8,703 bases of DNA from Pseudomonadota bacterium (GTDB lineage Bacteria; Pseudomonadota; Gammaproteobacteria; Burkholderiales; Thiobacillaceae). Each line of letters starts with the position of its first letter. Position 1 is the first letter of the stretch. This document shows, in pieces, positions 1 through 6,590 of the stretch. The notes beneath the pieces are model-generated. The model ran no database searches. It worked only from the letters and a program-made list of their open reading frames with translations, and was not told where the DNA came from. The position numbers and the translations under genes were made by a program. The stretch covers positions 1 through 8,703 of the forward strand of contig JAJYXA010000030.1 of NCBI GenBank assembly GCA_021791235.1. The letters are read 5' to 3'.

Positions 1-357
1 CTGGCGCTTGCAGAAGGCGACGTTGTTCCAGCTGCTCACCTTCACCTCGCGCGCCGCCTTGCCGCACACGCCACAATCGACGCTGACGATGTTTTCGTGC
101 TCGATCAGTTCGGGCGGCAGGCCCACCGAACCGATCAGCCGCAGATGGGTGCGGTCGTCGGTGATCACGCGCACCGCACCCGCCTGCGCACCGGCCAGCC
201 GGATCATGGTCGACAGGAAGCGTCCCAGCAGCTGTTCGACGTTGGAATCGGTGGACAGGCTGGTGGTGATTTCAGACAGCACCCGCAGCGCCGGAATGCT
301 GACATTGCCGGAGTCGGTGGGGGTGTGCTGGATCAGGGGGTGAATGTTGTCTTTCAT
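1..357 (-). CDS. GAF-domain sensor protein, N-terminal part (cut by left edge)
   Basis: Reading leftward from the ATG at 357 gives 119 residues with no stop before the edge, so only the N-terminus is visible. Residues 21-50 form an amphipathic helix-like stretch (PALRVLSEITTSLS), and residues about 38-119 look like the first half of a GAF domain, with the strands AGAVRVIT and LRLIGSVGLP followed by DCGVCGKAARE. Proteobacterial proteins with this N-terminus are often GAF proteins joined to a NarX-like histidine kinase. The kinase part would lie outside the window, so that role is inferred. Three cysteines (C95, C98, C116) sit where the GAF ligand loop would be. No clear Shine-Dalgarno sequence precedes the ATG, so the start is the weakest part of the call. 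It is on the same strand as the phzF gene upstream but about 200 bp away. Confidence 0.7.
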   Translation of the reverse strand, partial: MKDNIHPLIQHTPTDSGNVSIPALRVLSEITTSLSTDSNVEQLLGRFLSTMIRLAGAQAGAVRVITDDRTHLRLIGSVGLPPELIEHENIVSVDCGVCGKAAREVKVSSWNNVAFCKRQ

Positions 358-471
358 GGTGCGATCAGAAGACGTAGCTTTTCAGCATATCCCATTTATG
401 CCTGATCCCAAGCCAAGGGGCGTGAATCGAAAATGGCGGAACAGGACAAATGAGGGGATTCCTTCACGGCA

Positions 472-496
472 CCAGGCGATGAGGCGGTACGCCTGG
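472..496. repeat. Inverted repeat between phzF and the GAF gene
   Basis: CCAGGCG at 472-478 pairs perfectly with CGCCTGG at 490-496 around an 11-base loop. It lies in the 200-bp gap downstream of the phzF stop (minus strand). No T-run follows on either strand, so it is not a standard intrinsic terminator. It may protect a 3' end or be chance in GC-rich DNA. The rest of the gap (358-558) shows no gene and no convincing promoter. Confidence 0.3.
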
Positions 497-558
497 CCGG
501 GGCAGCGCGAACAGACTGCTATTTTAACGCCTAAGCTGGGATGGCCAGAATCCCCGGA

Positions 559-1443
559 TCACAGCAGTTCCCCCTTCATGATCGGGATCACGTGCCCCCC
601 CACGCTCACCTCGCGCGATCCGGCGACCGATTGGGCGCGCAGCATGACCAGGGAAGGCCGATTCATCGCGTGCCCCTGCTCGATCCGCAGGGACAGGCTG
701 GGCTCGGGAAAGACGCGATGCGCCAGGAGATAGGCGCCGAGGAATGCCGCGCCATTGCCCGTGGCCGGATCCTCGCGCACGCCGTGCGCTTCGAAAAAGA
801 ACCTGACGCACAGGTCGTTCTGGGGACGGTAAGTCTGCCGGCTAAAAAGATAAACCAGTGGCGGGAAGCCTTGCGCGGCCAGGGGTGCGAAAACGTCGAG
901 ATCCAGTTTGCAGCGGCGCAGCGCGTCGAGGCTGCGCAGCGGCACGATCATGGCCGAGATGCCGGCGGTCATCTGCTGGACAGGACTCCCGGTCTCAATG
1001 TCCTCCGGTGATATCCCCAGCGCTGCGGCGACAGGTTCACGCGCGCACGTCGCCCCGAGCGTCACGGGCGGTGCCTGGAACCACGCGGTTTCGGAGCCTT
1101 CGGCGGCACCCTCGAAGGTGACGGGGACCGGCCCCACCGCAAGATTCAGCCGTAGCGGACCGGGCGTGTCGCGCGCAAGGTGCTGCCGGATGACCCATGC
1201 CGTACCCAGGATCGGGTGCCCGGCAAAGGCGATTTCACGCGCCGGCGTGAAAATCCGTACTCGGTGGCCGCCATCTGCTTCCGGAACGCTGCTGACGAAA
1301 GTCGTTTCCGAGAAATTCATCTCCGCCGCGATCTGCTGCATGGTTTCGCTGGGGAGATCGTCCGCGCCGGTTACGACGGCCAGTTGGTTTCCGGAGTAGG
1401 GCTGCTCCGCAAAAACATCCACGATGTGAAAAGGGTGCGTCAT
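559..1443 (-). CDS. PhzF-family isomerase/epimerase-like protein
   Basis: This encodes a complete 294-residue protein, close to the usual 260-300 of the PhzF family (diaminopimelate-epimerase fold, two similar lobes). Family signatures are visible: the N-terminal HIVDVFAEQPYSGNQLAVV, NFSETTFV with the presumed catalytic acid E46, the FAGHP motif (H76), and in the second lobe REDPATGNGAA with D225. In PhzF the equivalent Glu and Asp drive isomerisation of a dihydro-hydroxyanthranilate. Most family members, such as the YddE type, have no known substrate and do not make phenazine. No phenazine genes are nearby, so the substrate is unknown here. I prefer the ATG at 1443 to the in-frame TTG at 1470, because the family N-terminus starts at THPFHIVDVF and a weak AGGCGAG lies just upstream. 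The barrel gene ends 85 bp upstream on the same strand, so co-transcription is possible. Confidence 0.9.
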   Translation of the reverse strand: MTHPFHIVDVFAEQPYSGNQLAVVTGADDLPSETMQQIAAEMNFSETTFVSSVPEADGGHRVRIFTPAREIAFAGHPILGTAWVIRQHLARDTPGPLRLNLAVGPVPVTFEGAAEGSETAWFQAPPVTLGATCAREPVAAALGISPEDIETGSPVQQMTAGISAMIVPLRSLDALRRCKLDLDVFAPLAAQGFPPLVYLFSRQTYRPQNDLCVRFFFEAHGVREDPATGNGAAFLGAYLLAHRVFPEPSLSLRIEQGHAMNRPSLVMLRAQSVAGSREVSVGGHVIPIMKGELL

Positions 1444-1528
1444 GGTCTCGCCTGTCCCGCGACTGTTCAACTGGGCAGTATAAAGTTTCCTTGAGTGCAG
1501 CGTGTCCGGCGGACGGTCGGAGCCGGAA

Positions 1529-2308
1529 TCAAAAGCGCAGGGCCAGTCCGGTCAGCCACGCCTGATCGGGGGCGGGCTGGGTCAGGCCTTTGCGATATCC
1601 GAGGTCGATGTCCAGATCGGGGGTCACGGAATAGACAAGCCCCAGCACCATGGAGCCTACGCCGGGATGACCCGAGCGCTCGCTATTGCTTTCCAGACTG
1701 GCATCGCTGACAAGGCGTACCGATCCGCTGAGCTTGTATTCCATTGCAACCGAAGCATGGGAAACGTGGTCTCGTTCATCCGGGGCATGGTGGGGATTGT
1801 GGGTATAGCCGAGGTGCAGATGAAAGGCCCAGGGGTCGCGGGCGTATGTCATCACGGCGAACAGGCTGGGGGTGACGTGTCCCGCACCCAGGCCCTTGTC
1901 TTCATTTCCGGTCGGCAATCCCAGTCCCGGGCGCAATGCGAAGCTCAGCGCATTCTCGTCGTAGAAGCGCCATTTGGCCGCGATCTCCATGTCCGCAAAC
2001 CCTTTTGCCGTGGAGCCTGCGGCATCCAGCCGTTCGGTCAGGCGTTCATACGGCAGGGCGGCGATTACATCGAGATTCTCGGCGAGGCCGACAGACAAGA
2101 CGGCATTGATGCGCCGGGCTCGGGTATCGGAAGCGGCATCCTTCGCGTGGCTCAGGTCGTGCGTCAATTCCAGCTGGACGTGCTCGGTCCCTTGCGTGCC
2201 CGTGTCTTCCGTGAGCAGGGGGTGCGCTGCCAGGGCGGTTTCCGTCCAGTGAGCAAAAAGAAGGAGGGCAAAAAGCCCGGGTTTCATCAGGCCCTCTGTT
2301 GCTGCCAT
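1529..2308 (-). CDS. Outer-membrane beta-barrel protein, Phenol_MetA_deg-like transporter family
   Basis: This encodes 259 residues. The N-terminus is a typical export signal: a short n-region with K9, a hydrophobic core at about 10-20 (PGLFALLLFAH), and a likely cleavage site after ALA at about residue 27. The mature part alternates amphipathic strands (VQLELTHDL, INAVLSVGLAENLDVIAALPYERL, WAFHLHLGYTHN, DLDIDLGYRKGL) and ends in LTGLALRF, a C-terminal Phe as in Omp85-assembled barrels. This matches the family called putative MetA-pathway of phenol degradation (PF13557), usually annotated simply as transporter. Its cargo is unknown, and the name alone does not show phenol metabolism. The start at 2308 is chosen for its perfect AGGAGG six bases upstream. 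An inner ATG at 2287 is possible and would give a shorter signal. It lies 41 bp after glcF and is probably co-transcribed with it. Confidence 0.75.
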   Translation of the reverse strand: MAATEGLMKPGLFALLLFAHWTETALAAHPLLTEDTGTQGTEHVQLELTHDLSHAKDAASDTRARRINAVLSVGLAENLDVIAALPYERLTERLDAAGSTAKGFADMEIAAKWRFYDENALSFALRPGLGLPTGNEDKGLGAGHVTPSLFAVMTYARDPWAFHLHLGYTHNPHHAPDERDHVSHASVAMEYKLSGSVRLVSDASLESNSERSGHPGVGSMVLGLVYSVTPDLDIDLGYRKGLTQPAPDQAWLTGLALRF

Positions 2309-2314
2309 GAGGCG

Positions 2315-2320
2315 CCTCCT
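2315..2320 (-). promoter_or_regulatory. Strong Shine-Dalgarno that fixes the barrel-protein start
   Basis: The minus strand reads AGGAGG six bases before the ATG at 2308. This perfect anti-16S match favours 2308 over the downstream ATG at 2287, which has only AGAGGG, and over the longer frame opening at 2350. Confidence 0.75.
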
Positions 2321-2349
2321 GGCTGGATGGCATTCAAATTGGGCCCGCA

Positions 2350-3645
2350 TCAGCTACCCGTGGCCGACAAGGTTTCGTCCAGCAATTCGATCCAGTGGCT
2401 GACCGGTACGGGCGAAACTTCGGACAGGTGGGTCAGGCAGCCGATATTTGCCGTCGCAATGGTCTCCGGACGGCTTGCCAGCAGCGCTTCCAGCTTGCGC
2501 GTACGCAATGATTCCGAAAGCTTCCGTTGCAGGAGCGAATACGCGCCTGCCGAGCCGCAGCACATGAAGGGATAGGTGACGGGAACCAGCTTGAATCCGA
2601 CGCGCTTCAGCAGTTTTTCGACCACCCCGTTCAGTTTTTCGCCGTGCTGCAAGCTGCAGGACGACTGGAAGGCGATGCGGCGCTGTCGCTGCGGCGCCGG
2701 CAAATCATGAAGCGGGTCATCCTTCCATTCCTCGGCGACGATCTCCGCGATGTCGCGGATCAGTTCCGCGACGCGTTTCGCCTTGTCGCGATAGCGGGGA
2801 TCGTCGTGCAGCAGCTGGCCGTAATCGCGGAAGTGCATGCCACAGCCGCTGGCGGTGAGGACGATAGCCTCGGCGCCGGCTTCGATGTGCGGCCACAAGG
2901 CATCAATGTTCCTGCGCATGAAGGCGCGCGCCTCGTCCGGCTCGGCCATGTGATGGCTGAGGGCGCCGCAGCAGCCGTCGCTGGCAGGAATCAGCCGAAT
3001 CCCGAAGCGATCCAGCACGCGTGCAGCCGCGGCATTGATGTCCGGTGCCAGGCCCGGTTGCACGCATCCCTGCCAGATCAGCATGTTCCGGGCATGCGCG
3101 CGGTCGGGCCAGGCGCCCGCCTTGCGGCGCTCCGGAATCCTGGCGCGCAGATCGTCCGGCAGGAAGCGGCGCAGGGCTTGCCCCGTGCGCAGCAAGGCGG
3201 TGAACCGGGTGCGGTAGGGAACCACGGCACGCAGCGCCCGGCGTGCCAGTTTCTCCTTCAGGGGGCGAGGTGCTTCCTTCTCGGCCAGTTCCCGCCCGAT
3301 ATCGAGCAGGCGTCCGTAGCGCACGCCCTGTGGGCAGCTGGTTTCGCAGGATCGGCAGCCCAGGCAGCGATCCAGATGCAGCTGCACGTTGGCGCCGAGC
3401 GTCCTTCCTTCGAGGGTGTCCAGGGAATAGGCCGGGGGCAGGAAAGAGGCGCTCGGCGCCATGCCTTCGAGCATTTGCTTGATCAGATAGATGCGTCCGC
3501 GCGGCCCATCCCATTCGTCGTCGAGCAGGCGGAAGGTGGGACACGTGAATGTGCATTGGCCGCATTGAACGCAGGGAAGCAGGAGTGCTTCGGCTTCACG
3601 GCCCTGATCGGTATTGCGGTAGGTTTCGGTCAGCTCGATTTTCAT
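2350..3645 (-). CDS. glcF: Glycolate oxidase iron-sulfur subunit GlcF
   Basis: This encodes 431 residues (E. coli GlcF is about 407). An N-terminal dicluster ferredoxin domain has two CxxCxxCxxxCP motifs, C25/C28/C31/C35 (PCVQCGQCTFTCP) and C94/C97/C100/C104 (CLGCRSCETSCP), for two 4Fe-4S clusters. Two CCG-type cysteine-rich domains follow, with DGCCGALSHH at about 223-232 and PFMCCGSAGAYS at about 359-370. GlcF passes electrons from the flavin subunits GlcD/GlcE, which oxidise glycolate to glyoxylate, to the membrane quinone pool. Related CCG proteins serve lactate or glycerol-3-phosphate dehydrogenases, but the order and spacing here fit GlcF best. The start at 3645 is supported by GGGAGGG about 5 bases upstream; the frame opens further upstream at 3738 but lacks such a site. 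Neither glcD nor glcE is adjacent. The downstream neighbour on the same strand is the barrel gene. Confidence 0.9.
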   Translation of the reverse strand: MKIELTETYRNTDQGREAEALLLPCVQCGQCTFTCPTFRLLDDEWDGPRGRIYLIKQMLEGMAPSASFLPPAYSLDTLEGRTLGANVQLHLDRCLGCRSCETSCPQGVRYGRLLDIGRELAEKEAPRPLKEKLARRALRAVVPYRTRFTALLRTGQALRRFLPDDLRARIPERRKAGAWPDRAHARNMLIWQGCVQPGLAPDINAAAARVLDRFGIRLIPASDGCCGALSHHMAEPDEARAFMRRNIDALWPHIEAGAEAIVLTASGCGMHFRDYGQLLHDDPRYRDKAKRVAELIRDIAEIVAEEWKDDPLHDLPAPQRQRRIAFQSSCSLQHGEKLNGVVEKLLKRVGFKLVPVTYPFMCCGSAGAYSLLQRKLSESLRTRKLEALLASRPETIATANIGCLTHLSEVSPVPVSHWIELLDETLSATGS

Positions 3646-4018
3646 TTCAGCCCTCCCAATGGACACACCTGGAATTTTATTGGCGTGCCGGATTGAAGAT
3701 TGTTCTCGATGTTCGGGTGCCGGTACATGAAGGACCATGCCGCAAACGCGCTGTATATAAGGTGCACTTTTTTTCAGATCAAGGCGAGCGTTGTGACGTT
3801 CCAGGAGCCGATTCGGCTGGTCGTCTTTGTATCAAACTATGGATCAGGCAAAAGGGGTTGTCCAAGACCTTATTCCGATTGCAACCATAGGAATAGATTA
3901 TGGATTTCGAAAATCCTGCTCCAACGGCTGATCCGCTGCAGGGTGCGATCGTGGCGACGTTGTTTATGCGTTAGCACATGGTCCGGGTTGGCGTGTGCCG
4001 GAAACCTGGAAGGGTTCA
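3646..4018. other. Gene-free divergent intergenic region between glcF and the DUF1348 operon
   Basis: About 370 bp with lower GC than the flanks and no believable gene. The one open frame that crosses it (3700-4044, plus) is rich in Cys, Arg and Ser, has no ribosome site and matches no family I know. The stretch holds the glcF promoter candidate and a small inverted repeat, GGATTT-CGA-AAATCC, at 3902-3916. The octamer AAATCCTG appears at 3911, and again nearby at 4022 and 4064. Confidence 0.5.
3754..3782 (-). promoter_or_regulatory. Candidate sigma70 promoter for glcF
   Basis: On the minus strand TTGATC (3777-3782) and TATATA (3754-3759) are separated by exactly 17 bp, and each matches 4 of 6 consensus bases. 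The spacer contains an A7 run. Transcription would start near 3747, giving a leader of about 100 nt before the glcF ATG. This is a pattern match only. Confidence 0.4.
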
Positions 4019-4047
4019 TTGAAATCCTGCGTGAAGCCTGCTAGGAT
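4019..4047 (+). promoter_or_regulatory. Promoter of the DUF1348-TetR operon
   Basis: A -35 TTGAAA (4019-4024) and a -10 TAGGAT (4042-4047) are separated by 17 bp. The predicted start near 4053-4055 leaves a short leader of about 30 nt with GGAGAG (4071-4076) before the ATG at 4083. The -10 element overlaps the left arm of the palindrome at 4043-4070. Confidence 0.6.
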
Positions 4048-4070
4048 TTGTACCGAACGGTACAAATCCT
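4043..4070. promoter_or_regulatory. 28-bp perfect palindrome, probable TetR-family operator
   Basis: AGGATTTGTACCG (4043-4055) is repeated in exact inverse as CGGTACAAATCCT (4058-4070) around a 2-base AA centre. The core GTACCGAACGGTAC is of the ACCG-N2-CGGT form seen in several TetR/AcrR operators. It covers the -10 box and the predicted transcription start and ends directly before the Shine-Dalgarno sequence. A bound dimer would therefore block RNA polymerase. The second gene of the operon encodes a TetR regulator, the obvious candidate ligand. Confidence 0.75.
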
Positions 4071-4082
4071 GGAGAGACGATC

Positions 4083-4550
4083 ATGACCGCACGCCCCCCG
4101 CTGCCGCCTTTTACCCTGGAAACCGCAGTGCAGAAAGTCCGCATGGCCGAGAACGCCTGGAACACGCGCGACCCGGAAAAGGTTTCGCTGGCCTATACTG
4201 AGGACAGCCGCTGGCGCAACCGTGCCGAGTTTTTGCAGGGGCGCGAAGCCATCGTGGCGTTTCTCAAACGCAAGTGGGTGCGCGAGCTGGACTATCTCCT
4301 GGTCAAGGAACTGTGGGGCTTTCGCGAGAATCGCATGGCGGTCAGGTTCCAATACGAATGGCATGACGATTCCGGAAACTGGTTTCGCTCGCACGGCAAC
4401 GAGCTGTGGGAATTCGACGAACATGGCCTGATGCGCCGGCGCGAGGCCAGCATCAACGACGCGCCCATTCTTGCATCCGAGCGGAAGTTCCTTTGGGGGC
4501 AGGGCCCGCGGCCCGAAGGCCATCCCGGCCTGACGGAGATGGGCCTCTAG
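4083..4550 (+). CDS. DUF1348 / NTF2-like protein of unknown function
   Basis: A complete 155-residue protein of the DUF1348 group (PF07080), part of the SnoaL/NTF2-like alpha+beta cone fold. The family hallmark is visible: [23 protein letters not shown] (residues 20-42), [55 protein letters not shown], and [15 protein letters not shown] near the end. The length fits the family. Members are small cytosolic proteins with a hydrophobic pocket; no reaction has been established to my knowledge. The ATG follows GGAGAG by about 6 bases. It is the first gene of a two-gene unit with a TetR repressor 3 bp downstream, and it is controlled by a promoter that overlaps a palindromic operator. This suggests induction by a small molecule or stress, which is inference. 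Confidence 0.88.
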   Translation: MTARPPLPPFTLETAVQKVRMAENAWNTRDPEKVSLAYTEDSRWRNRAEFLQGREAIVAFLKRKWVRELDYLLVKELWGFRENRMAVRFQYEWHDDSGNWFRSHGNELWEFDEHGLMRRREASINDAPILASERKFLWGQGPRPEGHPGLTEMGL

Positions 4551-4553
4551 TCC

Positions 4554-5129
4554 GTGGTGCGCAGGATCGCCGAGCGCGGCGACGTGATCCCGGCCCTGGC
4601 GGAGACTTTCCGGGAGCACGGCTTTGCGGGTGCAAGCCTGTCGGAGATCACCAAAAGAACCGGACTGGGCAAGGGCAGCCTGTATCACTTCTTTCCCAAC
4701 GGCAAGGAGGAGATGGCCCAGGCGGTACTGGACGATGTGGCGGGCTGGTTCGAGGCGAACGTCTTCATGCCGCTGCGCGAAAACGAGGATCCGGCTGCCG
4801 GAATTGACCATATGTTCAAGGCCGTCGTCCGCTTTTTCCACTCCGGCAGGCGGGTCTGCCTGGTGGGCACCTTCGCCCTTGACGATACGCGGGATCGCTT
4901 CGCATCGGAGATCCGGTCCTACTTCGCCGCCTGGACCCGGGTGCTCGCCGCTGCTCTGAAACGCAGGGGGTTCGATACCAGGGCCGCACGCGAGACGGCC
5001 GAAGATGTCGTCGCGGGCATTCAGGGGGCGCTGGTACTGGCCAGAGCCCACGGTGACTCCGCCCTATTCATGCGTGCCATGAAGCGCTTGCATCAAAGGA
5101 CGATGGGCGTTCACCGCGATCGAGCCTGA
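4554..5129 (+). CDS. TetR/AcrR-family transcriptional repressor
   Basis: This encodes 191 residues, typical for the family. The N-terminal DNA-binding domain is clear: a first helix VIPALAETFREHGFAGAS, then the helix-turn-helix SLSEITKRTGLGKGSLYHFFPNGKEEM (about 28-54), with the family-typical LYHFF. The C-terminal ligand domain (about 65-185) includes FFHSGRRVCLVGTFALDD and ends with EDVVAGIQGALVLARAHGD, similar to the LmrA/YxaF-like TetR C-terminal group. It probably represses its own operon through the palindrome at 4043-4070. The start is GTG at 4554 (a second GTG follows at 4557). There is no good Shine-Dalgarno at normal spacing, only GGAG about 15 bases upstream, so translation is probably coupled to the DUF1348 gene. 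The two frames are in register and separated by just TAG-TCC. Confidence 0.9.
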   Translation: MVRRIAERGDVIPALAETFREHGFAGASLSEITKRTGLGKGSLYHFFPNGKEEMAQAVLDDVAGWFEANVFMPLRENEDPAAGIDHMFKAVVRFFHSGRRVCLVGTFALDDTRDRFASEIRSYFAAWTRVLAAALKRRGFDTRAARETAEDVVAGIQGALVLARAHGDSALFMRAMKRLHQRTMGVHRDRA

Positions 5130-5262
5130 ACTGGGTGGAGGCTGCCGGCCTCAAATACCCGACCTGGTGCGCGTTTCCGTGCGGCCATTCTCTGGCGTGC
5201 CGGAACGATCGCTGTACCATACGTGCAGGCATTGCCGCGGCCTTCTGGCGGACCGCGGTGCG

Positions 5263-6351
5263 TCACACCATCACTTTACCGGGCGGTTTCAGGTCTGTGC
5301 CCTTGTCGCCGATGGACTGGGCACGATGTGCTTTCGGATGACCGATATCGGTATCGGGCACGAGCAGGGATACCTCATCAGAATCGGCGAATGCGAGTCC
5401 TGGCGAGATTTCGGGCGCGGACTCAGGGGGGGGGGCTGCCTGTCTGTTCTGGCACCAGAGCGCCGCCAGCACGCCAAAGGCCGAGCAGGCCGGACTCTTG
5501 TAGCCATCTTTGCGGCAAATCAGGGTAATCGTATGGTGGGGCATTTCGGGTTTCAGCATCACCGGGTAGAGCCCATACTGCGGACTGGCGATCGTGTTGG
5601 GAAGTATCGTGGCAAGCCGGCCGAGGCGGGCGACTTCCACGATCACGCTCAACGAGTTGGTCTCCATCACGATGTGGGGCGTGATGGCATGCTCAAGGCA
5701 GTAAAGATCGAAGTGCCGGCGCAGCGCGAAATCCGTATTCAGCAATATCAGCGATTCCTGCTCCAGAGCGCGCACGCTCAGCGGCTCGCTCTGCCCGGCA
5801 CGGGAGTGGGTCTTGCCGACGGCGAGATTGAGCCTTTCGGTAAACAGAATGTTGGTGTTGATTTCGTGGGATCGCGCCTCGGTCGAGAGCACGTTGGAAA
5901 AGGATATGCCCATGTCGAGGCGTCCTTCAGCCACGCCCGTCTCGACGGAATCCTGGGGCATTTCCTGCGTGCTGACCGTGATGCCTGGATAGCGGGAATT
6001 GAAGTGTTCCAGCAAGGGACTGACAAGATGATCGGTGATGGGGGTCATCCCCAGACGGAGCGAGCCGCGGCTCAAATCCTGCAGTTCATGAATGGCCCGC
6101 GTTCCCTCCTCGAGTTCCCGCAGGGCACGACGGGCATAGTGCAAATAGACTTCGCCGGCAGCGGTCAGTCGCACGGCTCGCCCTGAGCGATCCAGCAACT
6201 GCACGCCGAGCAGGTCCTCCAGCTGTTTGATTTGCTGCGACAGCGTCGGTTGCGAAACGAACAACAGTTCTGCCGCACGCGTGAAGCTTTGCACGTCGGC
6301 AACGGCGATCAGGTAGCGGATCGAGCGCGGAAAGACGATGTGACGTTCCAT
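5263..6351 (-). CDS. cynR: LysR-type cyanate regulator CynR, with extended C-terminus
   Basis: This encodes 362 residues. The winged helix-turn-helix (about 8-67) contains SFTRAAELLFVSQPTLSQQIKQLEDLLGVQLLDRSGRAVRLT, and the effector domain runs from SLRLGMTP (about 96) to about 300. Resemblance to E. coli CynR is close along the length (RYLIAVADVQSFTRAA, RAIHELQDLSRGSLR, ITVSTQEMPQDSVE, LDMGISF). CynR senses cyanate and activates cyn genes, and it sits divergently beside cynS here as in E. coli. The usual length is about 300. This frame carries about 56 extra residues without a recognisable domain, beginning exactly at a C10 run (5426-5435). One additional C would place TGA directly after three prolines and give a 309-residue protein. 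The start at 6351 has AAGGA about 6 bases upstream. Confidence 0.9.
   Translation of the reverse strand: MERHIVFPRSIRYLIAVADVQSFTRAAELLFVSQPTLSQQIKQLEDLLGVQLLDRSGRAVRLTAAGEVYLHYARRALRELEEGTRAIHELQDLSRGSLRLGMTPITDHLVSPLLEHFNSRYPGITVSTQEMPQDSVETGVAEGRLDMGISFSNVLSTEARSHEINTNILFTERLNLAVGKTHSRAGQSEPLSVRALEQESLILLNTDFALRRHFDLYCLEHAITPHIVMETNSLSVIVEVARLGRLATILPNTIASPQYGLYPVMLKPEMPHHTITLICRKDGYKSPACSAFGVLAALWCQNRQAAPPPESAPEISPGLAFADSDEVSLLVPDTDIGHPKAHRAQSIGDKGTDLKPPGKVMV
5426..5435 (-). repeat. C10 homopolymer inside cynR
   Basis: Ten consecutive G on the plus strand read as C10 in the cynR coding strand (GCC CCC CCC CCT GAG). With C11 the reading becomes GCC CCC CCC CCC TGA and the protein ends at 309 residues. 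With C9 it shifts to a third frame of non-protein-like composition that runs to about 5289. The tract is where family homology stops. Confidence 0.85.
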
Positions 6352-6392
6352 AGCTAATCCTTATAACACTCATCGGAATTAAGTCTTGGAAA

Positions 6393-6421
6393 ACTATAGC
6401 CGCATGGTCCATTGTTGTGAA
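6393..6421 (-). promoter_or_regulatory. cynR promoter
   Basis: On the minus strand TTCACA (6416-6421, 5 of 6 matches) and TATAGT (6393-6398, 5 of 6) are separated by 17 bp. Transcription would start near 6386, about 35 nt before the cynR ATG. The -35 box lies inside the imperfect palindrome at 6411-6428. Confidence 0.6.
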
Positions 6422-6428
6422 CAACGAT
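6411..6428. promoter_or_regulatory. Candidate CynR binding site
   Basis: ATTGTTGT-GA-ACAACGAT is an inverted repeat with 7 of 8 paired positions, and it contains the LysR-type T-N11-A pattern (T6412 to A6424). It covers the cynR -35 box and lies in the divergent cynR/permease intergenic region. This is the usual place for a LysR site that represses its own gene and activates the divergent one. Assignment to CynR is inferred from position. Confidence 0.5.
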
Positions 6429-6590
6429 TTGTTTCGGCGTTCAAGCGATGTGCACAGTAGTACTGATGTGTCATTCGCTGTCGCCGAGCCGATCCGGACC
6501 CATTTGCATGTTTTGAAGTGTATCCGGGCCGGGCATCGCATGTCGTGGGCAGGCGGTCGAGTCGTTCGAGTGTCTGCCTGGTTCTTAGTC

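Noticed and set aside
1477..1482. Possible -10 element TATACT (minus strand) for a phzF promoter
   Set aside because: A 5 of 6 match, but no acceptable -35 box at 16-18 bp, so it was not called.
1502..2575. 357-codon open frame on the plus strand
   Set aside because: It crosses the barrel gene and part of glcF in antisense; the sense proteins have a signal peptide and cluster motifs.
2527..3696. 389-codon open frame on the plus strand opposite glcF
   Set aside because: It is an antisense shadow of glcF. The minus-strand protein has all family motifs, while this frame matches nothing and has biased composition.
3700..4044. 114-codon frame in the glcF/DUF1348 intergenic region
   Set aside because: No ribosome site, unusual Cys/Arg-rich composition, and overlap with promoter elements make it unlikely to be a gene.
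4041..5051. 336-codon open frame on the minus strand opposite DUF1348 and tetR
   Set aside because: It spans two well-supported genes and starts within the operator palindrome; no family resemblance.
5130..5262. Bidirectional terminator between tetR and cynR
   Set aside because: Two CCGCGG copies (5235-5259 region) can pair only with themselves or weakly with each other, and no T-run follows on either strand.
5167..6186. 339-codon open frame on the plus strand opposite cynR
   Set aside because: It is antisense to an unmistakable CynR; high GC produces long shadow frames.
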